Source of the DNA: Eumeta japonica
Lineage: Eukaryota > Arthropoda > Insecta > Lepidoptera > Psychidae
Length of the DNA: 64,000 bases
Assembly: GCA_005406025.1 (NCBI GenBank)
Contig: BGZK01001191.1
Span: forward strand, 1 to 64,000
Reading direction: 5' to 3'
Under the pieces are notes generated by a model. That model saw only the letters and a program-made list of their open reading frames with translations. It was not told where the DNA came from and made no database searches. Position 1 is the stretch's first letter, and every line of letters starts with the position of its first letter. Shown here in pieces: positions 21,374 to 32,078 of the stretch. A program made the position numbers and the translations under genes.

Positions 21374-22730
21374 GCCTACCGACTCAAATAAAGTGCCCAA
21401 TCTGCTAGATTATTTCGTGTCTAAAGGTATAAACACTCTAATCAGAAATGCTGAACCCAGCCTAAAGGGATTTATCAGATCACACTCTAGTGTTAGAATT
21501 AATGCTAATAGTGTCCTCAACCGCTATTGATCGAGAAGAGCCTACTTCATTACACAATAAGAAAAACGATACCTCGCTTACTAATACCTAGCTGATTACG
21601 TTAATCTGATAATTTCATTGAAAACAAGCATTTATATTGAACAACCCTGCAAACATGTCACAAACTTCATTGAAGTCACAGTATACGAGAATATACCAAC
21701 GCGAAATAAAGTCTTGGACTACATAATTATGGAGCCATTAGAAATAAGAAACAAAATAGCTAAGAAACAACGAGTAAGTCGAATCAGTAAGTTATTGCAT
21801 CATCCTCCAGAAAAATACCAACTGAATGAAGCAATAAAGGACTTGAAACTAATTATCGAATAATGCAAATACAACAGTCTCAGGAAAACCCTAGATTCCG
21901 GTAAGTCGGAATCGGTACCGACCACGATAAATCGTAAGCTTTTGCTGTGTAACTAGGTCAGGTATTCAAACTAAACGAAACAAATGATGATGGCGATCTG
22001 AATACCATACTCAAGAAAGATATACAATTGTGCCTACCCATTACGCCTAAGTCGCCAAGAGAAATCGAGGAAGCAATTAAGCCACTAAATCTTGAAAAAG
22101 TACCGAGATTTGAGTTAATTATTTCAAGAACTCTTAAAGAGCTTCCAAAGAAACATGTCACCTTTTTCATTTAATTATTTAACGCCACTTTCAGACTCTT
22201 CTATTTCCCGAATTTATAAAGGATCTCAGAAATAGTTGTAGTCCATAAAATTGGTAAACCACTATAATAGTGCTCTTTATATCAAACCAAAAGTCTTACC
22301 CTAGTCCTATTAAATCCACGGGAAAGACTCAACGAATTAATAATTGGGTATGAAATAACATACAGCCTTGAATTTGGTTTCCACATAACACAGTCTACCA
22401 TTAAACAAATACATCGCGTGAACATCCAATCAAGCAACAATTTGAGAACAAAAAATACCGGTCCGCCGCATTATTTAGTGTACAGCAGGCTTTTCATGGA
22501 GACTGGTACAAAGGGCTCCTCTGATAAATCAAGGAAAAATTATCACATTTTGTATTCCACATCCTCGAATCATATCTCTCCTATAGGCTATTTCAAATCA
22601 AACAAGGGGATGCCAGATCCTCCCTGATTCCCATTGAAGCTGATATGCTTGTGCAAAGGTCGGTGTTTAGTCCAGTCGTGCACCACATCTTCGCTTTAAA
22701 TGTACCATCTCTGATGATACTACTGTTATC

Positions 22731-22788
22731 ACTTACACCAACGAAGTTCCTTTTCTGGCTCCAGAAAAGGAACTTCGTTGGTGTAAGT
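22731..22788. repeat. 28-bp perfect fold-back palindrome in LINE
   Basis: 22731-22758 (starting ACTTACACCAACGAAG) is the exact reverse complement of 22761-22788, with only two bases (CT) between the arms. It falls just after the YADD-equivalent of the jockey-like reverse transcriptase and replaces normal coding sequence. Confidence 0.95.
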
Positions 22789-23141
22789 CCTCCATTATGA
22801 GCTTAATTCTAAGGGAAGGAGATTGTCCTCTGATTCAATTAAGACACAATATTTTACAAAAAACTTATTGTGTAAAGCACTCGGCTTTCTCCTCGACAGA
22901 CGCTTAATGTAGAAAAACAACTGAAAAGCTAAAAGAGACTAAGTTAACTACAAATTTCGAGGACTGTATTGGATGCTAGACAGGAATTTAGCGCTCTCTT
23001 TGGACAATAAACTCATGATGTATAACTTTCCTATAAAATCTATGTATATGGACATATTCAAATTTGGAGAGTAGGCAGAAAGAGTAATATCAAACGCCTG
23101 TAAAAGGTACAAAACATTTTGATTACTCGAGCGTAACCTCG

Positions 23142-23165
23142 ATTTGCGAGGGTAACCTCGCAAAT
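23142..23165. repeat. 10-bp perfect inverted repeat
   Basis: ATTTGCGAGG and CCTCGCAAAT flank the 4-nt loop GTAA. Confidence 0.85.
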
Positions 23166-23396
23166 GTTCCAAAATTTGTGAGAAATTGTGAGAAAAAAAG
23201 AGAAAGAGAACTTTTAAACATGTCAACAGTGGTCTGAGAAATAGAGCGCTATAAGAAACACACGTCTCAAACACGTCACAAACAGAAAGTCTCACGAATC
23301 ACTCCAATACCAAGTGTATTCTGGATTACTTGACAATTTCAATGTATTTAGGAAATTAAAAAGAAACCACATACTCTAAATTGAAAGCTAGGCACT

Positions 23397-23430
23397 AACC
23401 TGCTGCTCATTTTTTAATGAGCAGCAGGTT
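23397..23430. repeat. 15-bp perfect fold-back palindrome
   Basis: AACCTGCTGCTCATT at 23397-23411 pairs exactly with AATGAGCAGCAGGTT at 23416-23430 over a TTTT loop. On either strand this would be a very stable hairpin. Confidence 0.92.
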
Positions 23431-23510
23431 GGGGCTTTTGCCCTACACTTACATAACACAGTTGATAGAAGTATGGCGATTGATTACAGTTAAATAAACA
23501 TAACAAAAAA

Positions 23511-24579
23511 AAAAAATACCCAAAACGCTTAGCTTGTAGTTATTTCACAAAAGTAAACATATTTTTTTCTCGACTACAAAATGACATTTTCAGTTGGAAT
23601 AACAACCATGATGAAAATATAACATATAACGGAAGACCATGTTTTTATTTCTTGTTATAAAAATTTAATATTTTGAACAATTTGAAAGCAAAAAAAAAAT
23701 TATCGAATGTTTTTCCAAAATAAAAAAAAAGAACCAAATATTCTCGGAATCCAGGACACATACTGTTAGTATCGCAATTGAAAACGAGCAAATATCCTCG
23801 AAACCCGTTGTATGAAAAATTTTAATTAAGTTTGTAAGGAACCCTCAAGACATGAATCTTACTCGCACCTGTTTATTCAATGTGTACCTAGTTTTTTTAT
23901 TAATATTTGCATTCAACTTTTAGTACTGTTTTTAAAGTTCCTTAAAGATCGTGTATTTTATATAGGTTCAGCGTGAGCCCCCTTAAGAATAAATTTACGT
24001 TATTGTATATGTATGTAAATGCTAGGTTTGGTTTCTATATGGAATCATTTCATATGAACAACCTCCTTTATATTTCGACTACGTAAAAACGAAACCACGA
24101 AGGCTGATTGCAATTTTCTTAGTTCATATATTAATTAATCAGCCCAAAGTAATTTGTCATGAAGTAAACTATTAACATACAAAATACAGTTTTTTGGTAT
24201 ACATAATTGCAACCCATAACTGCAGATAAAACAAAATAAGAATAAAAATTTGAGATGGCACTGTTCCACACGAGTTAAGGGCACGTCGTGAGAACGCTCA
24301 TGCGAAGTCGACGCCACATTTGGCTCTTAACTTTGATAAGCGACTAGATGGAGACGTACTTCACGTTTTGTTGAAAGGAAGTAATTCATTTATTTAAAAG
24401 TGGTAGTACACCAAACCCCAATACTTTTACGCATATTTTCGCAATCAATAACTTCATAAAAATTTTATAGTAGTAGTTTAACATCTAATAAATAATTCAA
24501 TTTCACTGGAGATCGTTGAACAATCGATGCTGATATTAAACATGTGCAATATATCGTTGAAGCCTGGCCTGTTTCGCGG
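23511..24579. other. Gene-free stretch of gene C intron 2
   Basis: I see AT-rich sequence with several poly-A runs and no recognisable coding or element end. Confidence 0.4.
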
Positions 24580-25380
24580 TATGCATTTGGAATATTTCGC
24601 GATCTCCCAAGACGTTCGATTGTTTTTTATGAAACTCTGATCGGGAAATTACGTCACTATGTGGTACAAACTGGATACTCAACTTTATGAAATCGTAATG
24701 AGTAACAAAGTTTAGATGATTGAACTTTGTTAATCAAAGATGCATTGAATGGTGTCTATGGTGGTGCACCCATCATCACAGGCAGCATTTTTGATGTATT
24801 GTTTTATTTTTTTAGTGTACATAAACGATTTACTTACCTTGTTAAAAATGAACGTTTGGGTATGATGATACCTTTTTGAACCTGTGCATTCAATAAATAT
24901 GAAATTTATCAGAAATCGAAACCTCTAAACTAGTTTATGTTGAATTGTACAAAACGTGATGTCATATGGTGTCTTACTCTGAGGACATGCAGCGGATATT
25001 CGTAGAATTTTCGTGCTGCAGGAGCGGGCCGTTTAGCCAGCTTACAACACTCGTATATCTATTAGAAGTAAGGCTAAGGAAATTGGAATCTTAACTTTGG
25101 CATTTTAATTTAGACATGAAAATTTATTATACATATAGTATAAATGTTAAAGAAAAAGAGTGATCAACATAAACTCTTTACCAAAAAGAAATAAACTGCG
25201 TTTACACGTCAGGCGACTATGCAAATTCACGAGTTCATTTGAGGGGCTCTGCATGCGCATGTTCAAAGTGGATATACAAGATTTACCTTTACATAAATTT
25301 AAGAGCCCTCCTAAACAAATTCTCAGTCACAAAGGATATTATTATATTCTATTCTAAATATTTAGAAAACAAATATATAT
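24580..25380 (+). pseudogene. Jockey-like non-LTR reverse transcriptase remnant, copy 2
   Basis: Blocks in several frames match copy 1. Near 24600 is FRDLPRRSIV with ETLIGKLRHYVV, the counterpart of HETRKLHHYGV at 495. A PQGSIFDVLFYFF-like segment lies at 24770-24810, then VHKRFTYLVKNE at 24820 where the family reads VYINDLPYLVK. RRIFVLQ and SKAKEIGILTLAF lie at 24990-25115. Finally 25160-25357 is open and contains KRNKLRLHVRRLCKFTSSFE and QDLPLHKFKS, the C-terminal end. It lies in gene C intron 2, in the same orientation, and is inactivated by stops throughout. Confidence 0.72.
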
Positions 25381-25716
25381 GTGCATACGCGGATTGACTT
25401 CTTACCGAGCTGTTTCGTTCATCAATGATTTTGTAATTGTTTTGACTATGCATTTTAAAATTAGAAAAGGTTACCCTTCAGTTTATAGTTTGTTCTTCTT
25501 GAAGAATACATTCCAAATGACTGGTATAGTGTAAATTGGCAAATAATATGAATTATTTCAAGTGTTGTTAAAAAGTCCAACTAATAAAGATATTTCGATT
25601 TGATTAGATTTAAAATCGGTTGAAGTAACACCAATAGCAAGGATATTTAAAACTACTGAAACAATCGTTTGTTGCAAATATTTTTTATTGATGTATATTA
25701 AAATTGTTTTCGTCAG

Positions 25717-25799
25717 GTGACAACGCTAAGGGGGGATGCGCCAATAACGAAAAGTCGACTGGAGATGGAGCTTGCGATACACCAAAGACAGTTGGATAG
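25717..25799 (+). CDS. Gene C exon 3 (last coding exon)
   Basis: After TTTTCGTCAG the frame closes the split Gly codon and reads DNAKGGCANNEKSTGDGACD, TPKTVG and TAG at 25797-25799. The phase (G|GT) agrees exactly with the exon 2 donor. It adds two cysteines spaced C-X12-C. The tail is hydrophilic and gly-rich with no second membrane segment, so the C terminus is extracellular if the N terminus is cytoplasmic. A possible poly(A) signal is at 26235. Confidence 0.75.
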
Positions 25800-26234
25800 T
25801 GATTGAGAAGTTTTACCAATCTATAACATTCTGAAATTATTTATAAAATTAATGAATTACTAGGAAAGAATTATTTTACATTCCAAACTACGTACGAAGC
25901 AAGAGTTCTGTAATGCACTTCTCGTTTATGAGCTATTTATCTACTCAAGTTCCAAAACAATGTAGTTTGTTGCATTTCTTCTAAACATGAATATAAACGT
26001 GTATTTTCCATCCGTTTGCTATACATTTATTAACGTTAGTAATTATCACAACATTTAGATTAGACTTAAATTTCATATCTGTACAATGTAATAATTACGT
26101 ATTTATAACATATTTGATTGGAATATTTCATTTAAAAATTTTTTTGACCGCTTTTACTTATTAGCGACTTAATGTTACGAACTAATCCTTAGTTGTCAGA
26201 AATCTATTATTTTTCTTCACTCTCACTACAGCGA

Positions 26235-26240
26235 AATAAA
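26235..26240 (+). terminator. Candidate poly(A) signal of gene C
   Basis: AATAAA, 436 nt after the gene C stop codon. No canonical hexamer was noticed closer to the stop. The cleavage site is not determined. Confidence 0.35.
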
Positions 26241-26429
26241 GCGTTATTATTACCAAGTGTGTTTATTTTTGAAGTAGGAGGGTTATATCAAGGCATGCAT
26301 ATCTTTATTTAAATAAAAAAAATGGTAGAGCCATGCTGTGGTCAACGATTTTAGCACGAAAATGAGCTTTCTCGACCGGTGAGATACCAAACTCATAGAA
26401 TACAGACGTGAAGTAATAGCTTCCGATGT

Positions 26430-26620
26430 GTCATTTCGTCGAGTAAGTGAAAATTCCAGTGGCTCACTTCCTTCAATTACCCCATTCCTCCCTATCCATC
26501 TATCCATCAGATATCCCATTCATATCCTAGAGGCTGGATACGCACTGGTGGTTCCTATGGGGTTGCGAGTGTCTATCGGCAATGATGAACTCCTACTCTT
26601 TTCCGGCGACTCACAAATTT
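26430..26620 (+). repeat. Diverged lepidopteran interspersed repeat
   Basis: The core GTGGTTCCTATGGGGTTGCG followed by AGTGTCTATCGGCAATGATG resembles the lepidopteran phrase described at 1163. A pyrimidine-rich CCATTCCTCCCTATCCATC lead precedes it, as at 49200-49260. Confidence 0.5.
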
Positions 26621-26852
26621 ATATTACTATTTTTACCACAATATTACCACCAAAGTACTATTTGAAAAAGCTAAGTTCAATATCCTTTTGAATATTGAAT
26701 TCTGATATTTAATTGGCTGTCTCTGACTTTAATATATCAAAAAAGTGGATATTATCTGTTTTTGTTTGTGCATTAAACAAGGTCAAATCGACTTATGATA
26801 AGGTAAACCTGGCCTTATTAGCACTAAATTCGTTTGTGGGAACTTATCTCTT

Positions 26853-27395
26853 ATGAACAAAGATTTACAAATCTCTATTCAACAAAGTTTTAGTTGTTCA
26901 TCCACCTTATATAATGATATCGAGAAATTCTGGCATTTAAAGGAAGTGTTACTAAAACGTGTGTTGTCATTTCAGGAGAAAATTTGTGAACAGCAGTACT
27001 TTAAGTGTGTTTCTAGAAACAGTGTTGGCAGACATGAAGCTGACCTGCCTATGAATATTGAATTGCTTCATAAATTAGGTATGTCGTATAATCTTGCATT
27101 CCAAAGTTTTTTAACTTTGGAGAAAATAATTCCAAAATAATCCTGAGTTTTTTAAATCTTGTCATTAATCTATAAATAAATTCATTGACCTTGGTTGACA
27201 TTGACCACTGCTAACCAGGTTAATATTAATGTACCACATCAAAATAAAAGTATTGAATATTATATGCCGTATCATACCGTAATGAGAATTTATTCTACCA
27301 CTACTAAGTTATTACTAGTTGTCAATGCTTCTGCTCCTTCTTCGTCAGGATTGAGTCTTAATGCCATTATTATTTTGGTGGGCCCGGTGGTATAA
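26853..27395 (+). pseudogene. BEL/Pao pol: RT N-terminal region
   Basis: Two consecutive open pieces. The first has DIEKFWHLKEVLLKRVLSFQ, CVSRNSVGRHEADLPMN and LGMSYNLAFQSFLTLEKII, matching the conserved linker before the BEL RT domain. The second has PYHTVMRIYSTTTKLLLVVN and ASAPSSSGLSLNAIII, the start of the RT domain (family VFNASA...SLND). They are in the same order and spacing as in intact elements but in different frames. Confidence 0.85.
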
Positions 27396-27429
27396 CCAGA
27401 ACTGTTCACCATTTTTTCAAAATTTAGAA

Positions 27430-27850
27430 CATTTTTATGCCTTTGTATCTAATATTGCTAAAATGTATAGGCAGGTCAATAGTCGAGGAGAAAGTATCAA
27501 TTCCCTTCAACGTATTCTGTGAAGAGATGATCCCTCTTAGAATGTGAAATGTTTACAATTGTCTGTTGTAACATATGACGCGGCTGCTGCGAGCTTTCTA
27601 GCAACTAGAACGTTGAAGCAATTAGTAAACGATGAGGATGAGAAGTTTTCCTTAGCTTCCAAAAATTCTTATGGAAAATACGTATGCAGATGATATTATT
27701 ACTAGTTCTAGTCACAAAAACTCTGTTTAGATTTGATTTTATTAGATAAAATTAGACATTATTCAGCGGTTAGAAAAATTATTAAATCTCAGCAAATTCG
27801 AGTCGCACAAATGGGTTTCAAATAATCATAATATTTTGAATTATATACCC
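27430..27850 (+). pseudogene. BEL/Pao pol: RT core remnant
   Basis: The peptide contains SNIAKMYRQVNSRGE, LQRIL, DDPS, VTYDAAAASFLATRTLKQLV and DEKFSLASKNS across frames. This corresponds to the DI.KMYRQ, LQRILWR and FLATR...L blocks preceding the catalytic Y-x-DD, which is only partly visible as YVCR with following stops. Confidence 0.75.
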
Positions 27851-27904
27851 ACAAATAAGCGTGAAAAATATAGCTCCTTATTCAATGATAATAATAATAC
27901 ATAA

Positions 27905-29135
27905 ATAAAAAAGTCCGTGCGTACAAAGTACACATGTCAGAAGTGAAACTTCTTTGGCAAACAAATTTTTAAGTCTTGTTTATATTTATACAAATCTCAA
28001 ACTTTAGATTTCCGAGACTTAGAGGAAGGGAAAAAGGAAGATGTGTTCAGGAAGATATGTCTAAAGTCTATGCCGTTCTTCGTCGAAGAGTTCCACCGTG
28101 TGCGGAAACTAGCGCCGCTGTACCGTTTTCTCGTCCACGGTCAGTCGAGCGATGATAAGCAGCGTCCGTACGCCAAGTCTCAAGTCTATGCCGTTCTTCG
28201 TCGAAGAGTTCCACCGTGCGTGGAAACCAGCACTGCAGCAACGTTTTGCCGTCTACGAGGACGCGATCCGTCGTCAGGACAGTCATTATGCATTAAGGCC
28301 AAGTATGCTTTGATTATGGGTACCTTTAAACGAATATTTCTAGAAAACTGTTATACCTAGCAAACTCAAAAAAAAATTCTAAGTATACAAAATATGTTCT
28401 GAGTTCTACCGTAGGGAAAGCTTAAATACACAGCACGTTCTTTATGATAAAAAATACTAAAGTACGTTCACTTAAAACATTAATACCAATAAATTTCTAA
28501 CAGGACTAACGATAAAAAAATAAAATTTAAACATTATTAGTAAAATATAATTATACAGGGTTGGCATTAAGCGTTTTTGTTTATAATAAATAGTTTTCTC
28601 ATTATAAATAAAAAACTAAAATGTTGCTTACGACAAAAAGTTCTGCGTAACTAAATGACGATCCATCTTCCTTACTCTGCCGCTTAAGTCGATTCTCCTT
28701 CTCACAAAACAGTGTGGGGCGTGACGCGTTGCGTTTGGCATTGCACATGGCCTTAACATTATTTTTGCCGTTAAAATGTAATAGGATATCGTACAAAGTT
28801 ATGTTATGTTTCACATTTCCTTAAGCCCTTATTATATATTAATACAAAAAAAACGCTGCACTTCTTCGTGACGCTAATATTATTATTATTGCGTTTCATC
28901 CGTAAAAATGTTACCCTCATGCGCCTAAAGAATGTTTTACTTCAAAAACACTGGGCTTAAAATGGGAATCTTTTTGTAATAATTTTCAGGTATTATACCT
29001 GATAATTTATTACGATGTAACACAACAAAGCGCATCGTGCTATGAGACACAGCCAAGATTTTTCACCCCTTGGGTCTCATTTTACCCGTTAAAGTCTATG
29101 CTAAATAGTGGATACAATCAATATGGAAGTATAAA
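27905..29135. other. Foreign sequence inside the BEL/Pao remnant
   Basis: The BEL reading is interrupted here. The left part begins near GTGCGTACAAAGTACACATG, a phrase I associate with dispersed lepidopteran repeats. A 118-nt tandem duplication lies at 28065-28300. The rest (28350-29135) shows nothing I can name apart from poly-A runs. Confidence 0.45.
28065..28300 (+). repeat. Two-copy 118-nt tandem duplication
   Basis: AGTCTATGCCGTTCTTCGTC and the following bases start at both 28065 and 28183. The first 36 nt of each unit are identical and the rest is diverged. One frame reads FFVEEFHR in both units, continuing as AWKPALQQRFAVYEDAIRRQ and DSHYALRPSM in the second. That looks protein-like, but no family is recognised and the 118-nt period shifts the frame. 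Confidence 0.7.
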
Positions 29136-29139
29136 ATTA

Positions 29140-29760
29140 CTGGGATGATAAAATACCGGACAATATTTTAGAATTATGAAAACGATTTTGTGCTAGTCTA
29201 GAGAGTTTAAATTGTGTTTCTGTGTTTCTTCGAATTCACGGCTTACGTATGATTAAAATTATTTTGCATGGTTTCGTAGACAGCTACACAAAGGTATATG
29301 GCTGTGTCATTTATACCCGTTACTCCCTTCCTCATACATGTACAGTCCAACTAGTTTGTGCAAAATCTCGTCTAGCCATATTGAAGCTTATCACTATTCC
29401 GAGGAAACTCTGTGCATGTTTATTACTTGCTAACTTCATGAAAGAAGTCTCTCAAGGTTTGCATTTCAATACAAATAACATTTTTCTTTGAACGGACCCA
29501 ATGATAGCTCTTAGTTGGATGAAGGGCGACGTTAGTAGAGGGAATGTGTTTGTGGTCAGCAGAGTTGTTGAAGTTCAGGTGCTTTCTGAAAAAGATGATT
29601 GACAGTATGTACAATCTTGTCATAACCCTGTCGATGTCATTTCTAGATGTTTAGAGCCACAACACCTTCTAGGTTGTGATTTGTGGTCCAGTGGTCACCG
29701 TGACTTTAAGAAACAAAATCCGATTGGAATGTTCACATCGATACCGACTTCTTTTCTCCT
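29140..29760 (+). pseudogene. BEL/Pao pol: RNase H region
   Basis: The peptide runs WDDKIPDNILELWKRFC across a frame change, then LHGFVDSYTKVYGCVIY (RNase H-type, family LHGFADAS...GYGA), LVCAKSRLAILKLITIPRKL, TDPMIALSWMKGDVS and QSCHNPVDVISRCLEPQ. This is the standard order of the RNase H and tether in BEL/Pao pol. The catalytic aspartates are partly kept, but the frame is broken near 29490 and 29620. Confidence 0.85.
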
Positions 29761-30395
29761 AACAGTTTTTTCTAGATTTTCCTCTTGTATTTATACTAAG
29801 TGGTGTGTTCTCTTACATTATTCGCATTATAGGTAATCTAAGGAATAAGCAAACAAAAACCTTTGGATTCTTAAGTACAAAAGAAATCTAAGAAACATCT
29901 AAAAATACAATGTTTTGCGTTTAAAGAGAATATTTTTATAAGAATTTAATGTGTTGTCTCAACATGATTCTCTTGATTCTTAAAAGTTATAATTCAAACA
30001 AGTGAAATATTTCAAAGTTTTTGTTGACAATGGGGGCATATTAAGAGTGGGTGGTCGCCTCCGTCACTCTGATATTCCTATTCATCAAAACATCCCCTTG
30101 TTGTTGCCATCTCATTGTCATGTCACTGATTTGATAATAATTTATGAATATGAAAGGTTATTGCATGCCATTGTGCAAATATACTTTCAAACCTTAAAAA
30201 TTATGTTTGTCACGAAGTAGAGTTCATCATCTACTATTCAAGCGCGTTAAATGTTTCAGGCATAAGGATGAAACGGTATCACAATTGATAGCTGACCTAC
30301 CCAAATATCGTGTTACCCCTAATCGTCTGTTTTTGATTTCAAGTGTCCGACTTCACAGGTCCTATTTCTTTAAAACTAACGTGTATCACAAAGCC

Positions 30396-30459
30396 TATTT
30401 TGATAAAAGGTTATTTATTTATATATATATAAATGCAAACATAACCTTTTATCAAAATA
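30396..30459. repeat. 19-bp perfect inverted repeat in BEL integrase
   Basis: TATTTTGATAAAAGGTTAT at 30396-30414 pairs exactly with 30441-30459 over a 26-nt AT-rich loop. Confidence 0.92.
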
Positions 30460-30775
30460 TATATGCGTGTGTGTGTGTTCTAAGGCTATACATATTGAAC
30501 TTTGTTCAAATTTTACTACTAAAGTATTCCTAATGAACCTCTCATATTTATTTCACGCCGAGTAAAATTTTTGTTTTTCAGTCAAAATGGTACATCCTCT
30601 CACGATGCAAATAATGAATTGTATAGTTTATATGAAATATTTCACCATGATTTTGAAAACATAGTTAATTTTGTTTCAAGGGGAGAATATTGAGTGGAAT
30701 TTCATTCCCTCATACTCTCTTCATTGAGCTTGGAACTGAGCTTTGAAATTAATTAAAAACCGTTTGAAACAAACT

Positions 30776-30836
30776 CTTTCTAATAGTACTTTATCCTATA
30801 AACTAATTGAAAATAGGATAAAATATTATTAGAAAG
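30776..30836. repeat. 24-bp inverted repeat, two mismatches
   Basis: 30776-30799 (CTTTCTAATAGTACTTTATC and on) pairs with 30813-30836 over a 13-nt loop, with two mismatched pairs. It falls within the BEL integrase after the KNRLKQTLSN block. Confidence 0.88.
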
Positions 30837-31300
30837 AATTTCATATGAACACTACTAATTGAAATTGAGGAAATTGTTAATAGAAGGCCTTTTGTACCTT
30901 TATTAGAGCATGATTTTGATTTTTGTCTAATTCCAGGTCATTCCATTGTTGGTAAAAACTTGACTGCCATCCCAGAAAATAATTTAACACAATTATAGAT
31001 AATACTTCATTAATTTATTAACAAATGTGTAAATTAAAACAAAACTTTTATAAAAGGTGGAAAAACGATTATTTAAATCATCTGCAAATGTGATATGAAT
31101 GGTACAAGAATAAGACTAACTTAGTGTTAAATAGAGTAGTATTAATAAAGAAGGATAATTGTCCACTTCAAACGTGGCCTTTGAGCAGAGTGGATTAAAT
31201 ATTTCTTTGCGAAGAAAATAAGGTCATGTCTGTGGTAATTAAAAAAAAGGCTGCTACATTAAACCCAGAGTTAAGGTCATATAATACCTTCGCCTATTGA

Positions 31301-32078
31301 ATGAATGTTTATTTAAATCAATTTTCCTTTTGCTGTGTACTTTAAGGATTTATTTTCTGTTTTACTACTTGTAATTTGTGTCGTAAATAGCCTTTCCTGC
31401 GCCCTGCGCGTGCTTCTATAACTACGCCCTTATTTTTTTAGATATTGCAGGTACCCTAGCTAGAACAATGCTATATATAGGCCTATTTTATTTCATTCGG
31501 GGTGATAAAATAAAGCACTAAGACCTTGGTATTGGTGGACCGATTATCTAATAGTTTGAAAGAAATGTGAATTTTTTAAAGAACTAGAACCGACGTGGGC
31601 AAACAAGCGGACGAGTTATTTAAATGGACCCTTCGCTTACTATACCACCCACTGTGTCTCACTCACTAAAACTCAAACGCAAATTTACTAGTGCAAATAC
31701 ATTGCCCACCCTAATGCTTAAGGTTTAATTTTTGGGCCACTTTGTTCTTCATACTTCTATAATAAAATAACACCCTACAAAGTTTCAGTAAACTGTAAAT
31801 TAATTTAATTTTAAGTACTTGGTATGGTAGAGTTTTGAATAAGGAAGGTAGCATAATATAAATTGCGTTTAAGTATAAATTGGTTAAAAACCGTTTGGAC
31901 TCGAGCACTAGGGGCGCAGCGGGAACTTATCAAATAATAGTCCTGCCTGGTCTGGCTATTCTTGCGCCGCCCTGTGCCTGGGCACCGGTGGCACCGCCCT
32001 ATTTACGGCACTGCTTGTAATGCATACTGTTTATTTATTATATCACTTTACTTTCAACATCATAGATTAATTAGTAGC
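31301..32078. other. Gene-free stretch after the BEL remnant
   Basis: Probably includes the 3' LTR of the BEL element (AAATAAAGC near 31510 could be its poly(A) signal), but no matching 5' LTR was seen to prove it. A short GC-richer patch at 31905-32010 has words like GCGCCGCCCTGTGCC and may be another diverged repeat. Confidence 0.35.

Larger units (their letters stand above)
21216..23510 (+). mobile_element. Jockey-like LINE with endonuclease, decayed
   Basis: A non-LTR element in gene C intron 2. The endonuclease is marked by SGDWNAKYGF near 21240 and by TYFWPTDSNKVPNLLDYFVS near 21365. A linker block follows at 21618-21863 (RNKIAKKQRVSR, HHPPEKYQLNEAIKDLK). Reverse transcriptase blocks come next: ITPKSPREIEEAIKPLNLEK at 22040, LFNATFRLFYFP at 22180, EFGFHITQSTIKQIHRVN at 22370, and SDDTTVIT near 22715 where YADD is expected. 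The C-terminal block with VKHSAFLLDRRL is near 22880. Many stops and frameshifts are present. Unusually, at least four fold-back palindromes lie inside it (21322, 22731, 23142, 23397). Confidence 0.82.
30002..30990 (+). pseudogene. BEL/Pao pol: integrase region
   Basis: 30002-30220 has VDNGGILRVGGRLRHSDIPI and IPLLLPSHCHVTDLII, the N-terminal zinc-binding region of BEL integrases (family I...GGRL, HP.LLP..H..T.L). 30207-30533 has VKCFRHKDETVSQLIADLPK and YRVTPNRLF. Around 30680-30990 IEWNFIPSYS, KNRLKQTLSNSTL and GHSIVG follow. Two fold-back palindromes (30396, 30776) disrupt the coding sequence, together with many stops. Confidence 0.85.
26760..31300 (+). mobile_element. BEL/Pao LTR retrotransposon remnant
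   Basis: Pol segments appear in BEL/Pao order on the plus strand: protease-RT linker (26853-27140), RT start (27195-27395), RT core (27430-27850), RNase H (29140-29760), integrase (30002-30990) and a C-terminal block near 31160 (VVLIKKDNCPLQTWPLSRV). About 1.2 kb of foreign sequence lies between 27905 and 29135. LTRs were not delimited. Frameshifts, stops and fold-back palindromes show it is long dead. A retrotransposon, not a gene of the host. Confidence 0.85.
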
